NCBI GenBank assembly: GCA_030123565.1
Contig: CP126122.1
Span: forward strand, 124,001 to 188,000
Direction of reading: 5' to 3'
Length of the DNA: 64,000 nucleotides
DNA from: Nitrospira sp.
Lineage (GTDB): Bacteria; Nitrospirota; Nitrospiria; Nitrospirales; Nitrospiraceae
This document shows positions 62,431 to 64,000 of the stretch, in pieces (position 1 is the first letter of the stretch; every line of letters starts with the position of its first letter). Under the pieces are notes generated by a model. The model ran no database searches. It worked only from the letters and a program-made list of their open reading frames with translations, and was not told the DNA's origin. The translations under genes and the position numbers were made by a program.

Positions 62431-63702
62431 ATGGGAGACACCGCGGTACGAGTCGAGCAGTTGTCGAAGCGGTATCGCCTGGGGGCGACCCATGCCTCGG
62501 AGACCTCCCTGGCCGGCGCCCTGGCGCGAGGGCTGAGCCGGCTCTGGCGGCCGCAGCCGGCCGTCCCCCGGGCTGCGGCGAGCCTCTGGGCGCTGCGCGA
62601 CGTGTCGTTTGAGATCAAACAGGGGGAAGTGTTCGGGGTGATCGGCACCAATGGGTCGGGCAAGAGCACCCTCCTGAAGATCCTCTCGCGGGTGACCGAA
62701 CCCACGCGGGGCCGGGTAGTCCTCACGGGGCGCTTCTGCGGCTTGCTGGAAGTGGGAACCGGCTTCCATCCGGAACTGACCGGGCGGGACAACGTCTACA
62801 TGAGCGGGGCCATTCTGGGCATGACCCGCCAGGAAATTGCCCGGAAGTTCGACGAGATCGTGGCCTTCGCCGAAGTGGAGGCCTTTATCGACACGCCGGT
62901 GAAACATTACTCCAGCGGGATGTATGTCCGGTTGGGGTTCTCGGTGTTGGCCCACATGGACCCGGACATTCTGATCGTGGACGAGGTGCTGGCGGTGGGG
63001 GACGTGCGGTTCCAGAAGAAGTGCATGGGGAAGATGGAGGCTGTGGGGCAGCACGGGCGGACGGTGATCCTGGTGTCGCACGACATGCAGGCCATTACCC
63101 GGTTATGCAAACGGGCGATGCTGTTGCACAAGGGCGAGGTGGTGCACGAGGGCACGGCCCACGACGTGGTGAATCAGTACCTGCACGCCGGCCATATTCA
63201 GGCCTGTGCGGCATGGCCGGACCCGGCACAGGCGCCCGGCAACGAGGTCGTGCGCCTGCGGGCCGTGCGCATTCAGACTGAATCCGGCGTCGTCACGGAT
63301 AGATTCGACATTCGCCGACCGATCAACATGGAGATTGAATTCGATATTATCAAACCGGGCCATATCCTCGTGCCGGTGTTCAACCTACACAATGACGAGG
63401 ATGTGGTAATTTGCACGGTCCATGATCGTGATCCGGCCTGGCGGCGAAAGCCTCGCCCCATGGGGGGATATATCTGTACGGCCCGGATTCCCGGCAACCT
63501 GCTGACTGAAGGAGTGATTACCGTGGCAGTGGTCGTGATGACCGAGGATCCCTTTCGTCTGCATGCCTATGTCCCTCAGGTGGTTGGTTTTCGGGTCGAT
63601 GAAAGCGCAGAGGGAGACGGCGCGCGGGGCGACTTCAGTGGCCGATGGGTTGGTGTCATACGACCGCTTTTGGAGTGGAGAACTCAATACAAGCCGCAGT
63701 AA
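62431..63702 (+). CDS. wzt: Polysaccharide export ABC ATPase with Wzt C-terminal domain (copy 2)
   Basis: 423 residues. Walker A GVIGTNGSGKSTLLKIL, signature YSSGMYVRLGFSVLAHM, Walker B ILIVDEVLAVGDVRFQKKCMGKM, H-loop VILVSHDMQAITRL. The C-terminal Wzt-like domain from about residue 265 (VVRLRAVRIQTESGVVTDRFDIRRPINMEIEFDII) is only distantly like that of copy 1, implying recognition of a different glycan end. Its last quarter is visibly less GC-rich than the ABC domain. Confidence 0.93.
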   Translation: MGDTAVRVEQLSKRYRLGATHASETSLAGALARGLSRLWRPQPAVPRAAASLWALRDVSFEIKQGEVFGVIGTNGSGKSTLLKILSRVTEPTRGRVVLTGRFCGLLEVGTGFHPELTGRDNVYMSGAILGMTRQEIARKFDEIVAFAEVEAFIDTPVKHYSSGMYVRLGFSVLAHMDPDILIVDEVLAVGDVRFQKKCMGKMEAVGQHGRTVILVSHDMQAITRLCKRAMLLHKGEVVHEGTAHDVVNQYLHAGHIQACAAWPDPAQAPGNEVVRLRAVRIQTESGVVTDRFDIRRPINMEIEFDIIKPGHILVPVFNLHNDEDVVICTVHDRDPAWRRKPRPMGGYICTARIPGNLLTEGVITVAVVVMTEDPFRLHAYVPQVVGFRVDESAEGDGARGDFSGRWVGVIRPLLEWRTQYKPQ

Positions 63703-63876
63703 AGACAAGCAGCGCATTGCGGTGTCGGTTACCTTGGATGGAAGGGGGTCCTGTCAACGCAGGAAAGGAAAACCTTCGCGGGCGCAACACTGAGCCTGTC
63801 GGTTGTTTGCGAGAAGCCCGGTCTGGAATGTGTTCAGGAGGGAGGAATCCGGCAAGGGTGGGGGGGAGAGAAGCAC

Positions 63877-64000
63877 GTGAATGTTTTGATTGCACCCCTT
63901 TCGGTACTGATCGGAATGGGGCTATTTCTCGGTCTTGGGGGCATTGCGGCGCAGGCCCAACTCAGTGCCTGTACCGGTCTCTCATACACCCATACGAGGT
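63877..64000 (+). CDS. Exported protein, 3' end cut by window edge
   Basis: GTG 63877, with GGGGGGAGAG as Shine-Dalgarno sequence, opens a frame that is still open at base 64000. The first 41 residues are a signal peptide (VNVLIAPLSVLIGMGLFLGLGGIAAQAQ) followed by LSACTGLSYTHTR. The cleavage site is probably after AQAQ or AAQA. Too little remains to name a family. The 174 bases between wzt and this gene show nothing else. Confidence 0.65.
   Translation, partial: MNVLIAPLSVLIGMGLFLGLGGIAAQAQLSACTGLSYTHTR

Noticed and set aside
61612-63081. 489-codon open frame antisense to the second Wzm/Wzt pair
   Set aside because: It spans two real genes on the other strand and its composition is His/Gln/Pro/Arg-biased, so it is a shadow.

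Overview
The window looks like a chromosomal segment of a high-GC Gram-negative bacterium, most probably a Nitrospira (phylum Nitrospirota). The reasons are the overall composition, the ilvC-psd-pssA-leuA order, an outer-membrane porin with TonB/ExbBD, and two palindromic intergenic elements of a type I associate with Nitrospira genomes. The assignment is inference; no rRNA, tRNA gene or marker is present to prove it.

Layout. Bases 1-10.8 kb hold an amino-acid and lipid block: ilvC (5' end just cut off), psd, pssA, a leucine T-box leader followed by leuA, a cupin gene, leuB, an NHL-repeat protein, asd, a small membrane protein, a SpoIID-like protein and queA. From 10.8 to 23.0 kb lie a SurA-like membrane chaperone (minus strand), an RDD protein, the rod-shape operon mreB-mreC-mreD-mrdA-rodA, RNase G, dprA and topA.

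23.2-37.7 kb is an iron-handling island. It contains two bacterioferritin subunits with complementary site losses, an AraC regulator translationally coupled to an HD-GYP protein, and a minus-strand operon with an FMN-binding domain protein carrying an SGAT flavinylation motif, a membrane protein, a lipoprotein, a porin and a tiny zinc ribbon. Divergent from that operon are a lipoprotein and ApbE (the FMN transferase). Then follow exbB-exbD-tonB, an FbpABC-type ferric ABC importer and fur. Three 17-base sites beginning TTGAGA sit upstream of bfr, between the porin operon and the lipoprotein-apbE operon, and upstream of fbpA; I read them as Fur boxes that tie the island together. The flavin module plus ferric importer is the best candidate here for a poorly described system: an extracytoplasmic flavin-based ferric reduction and uptake route.

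37.8-43.2 kb is mixed: a Panacea-like protein, a pseudo-receiver and a NarL regulator, an M32 carboxypeptidase, an O-methyltransferase and an EamA transporter. 43.4-50.0 kb is a cell-surface glycan cluster: Gfo/Idh oxidoreductase, two family-2 glycosyltransferases, a polysaccharide deacetylase and a Wzm/Wzt ABC exporter. 50.3-57.9 kb is a signalling cluster: a hybrid PAS/GAF histidine kinase with two receivers and HPt, a sigma-54 response regulator, a candidate sigma-54 promoter, an unknown 81-residue protein, a LuxR-type HTH protein and a SnoaL-like protein. 58.1-63.7 kb is a second surface-glycan cluster: a serine-acetyltransferase-like protein, an FkbH-type glyceryl-loading enzyme, a stand-alone acyl carrier protein and a second, paralogous Wzm/Wzt pair. 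A 193-bp MITE-like element and a tRNA-like 3' fragment lie between FkbH and the ACP. The window ends inside the start of an exported-protein gene.

No rRNA, complete tRNA, CRISPR array or transposase gene was seen.
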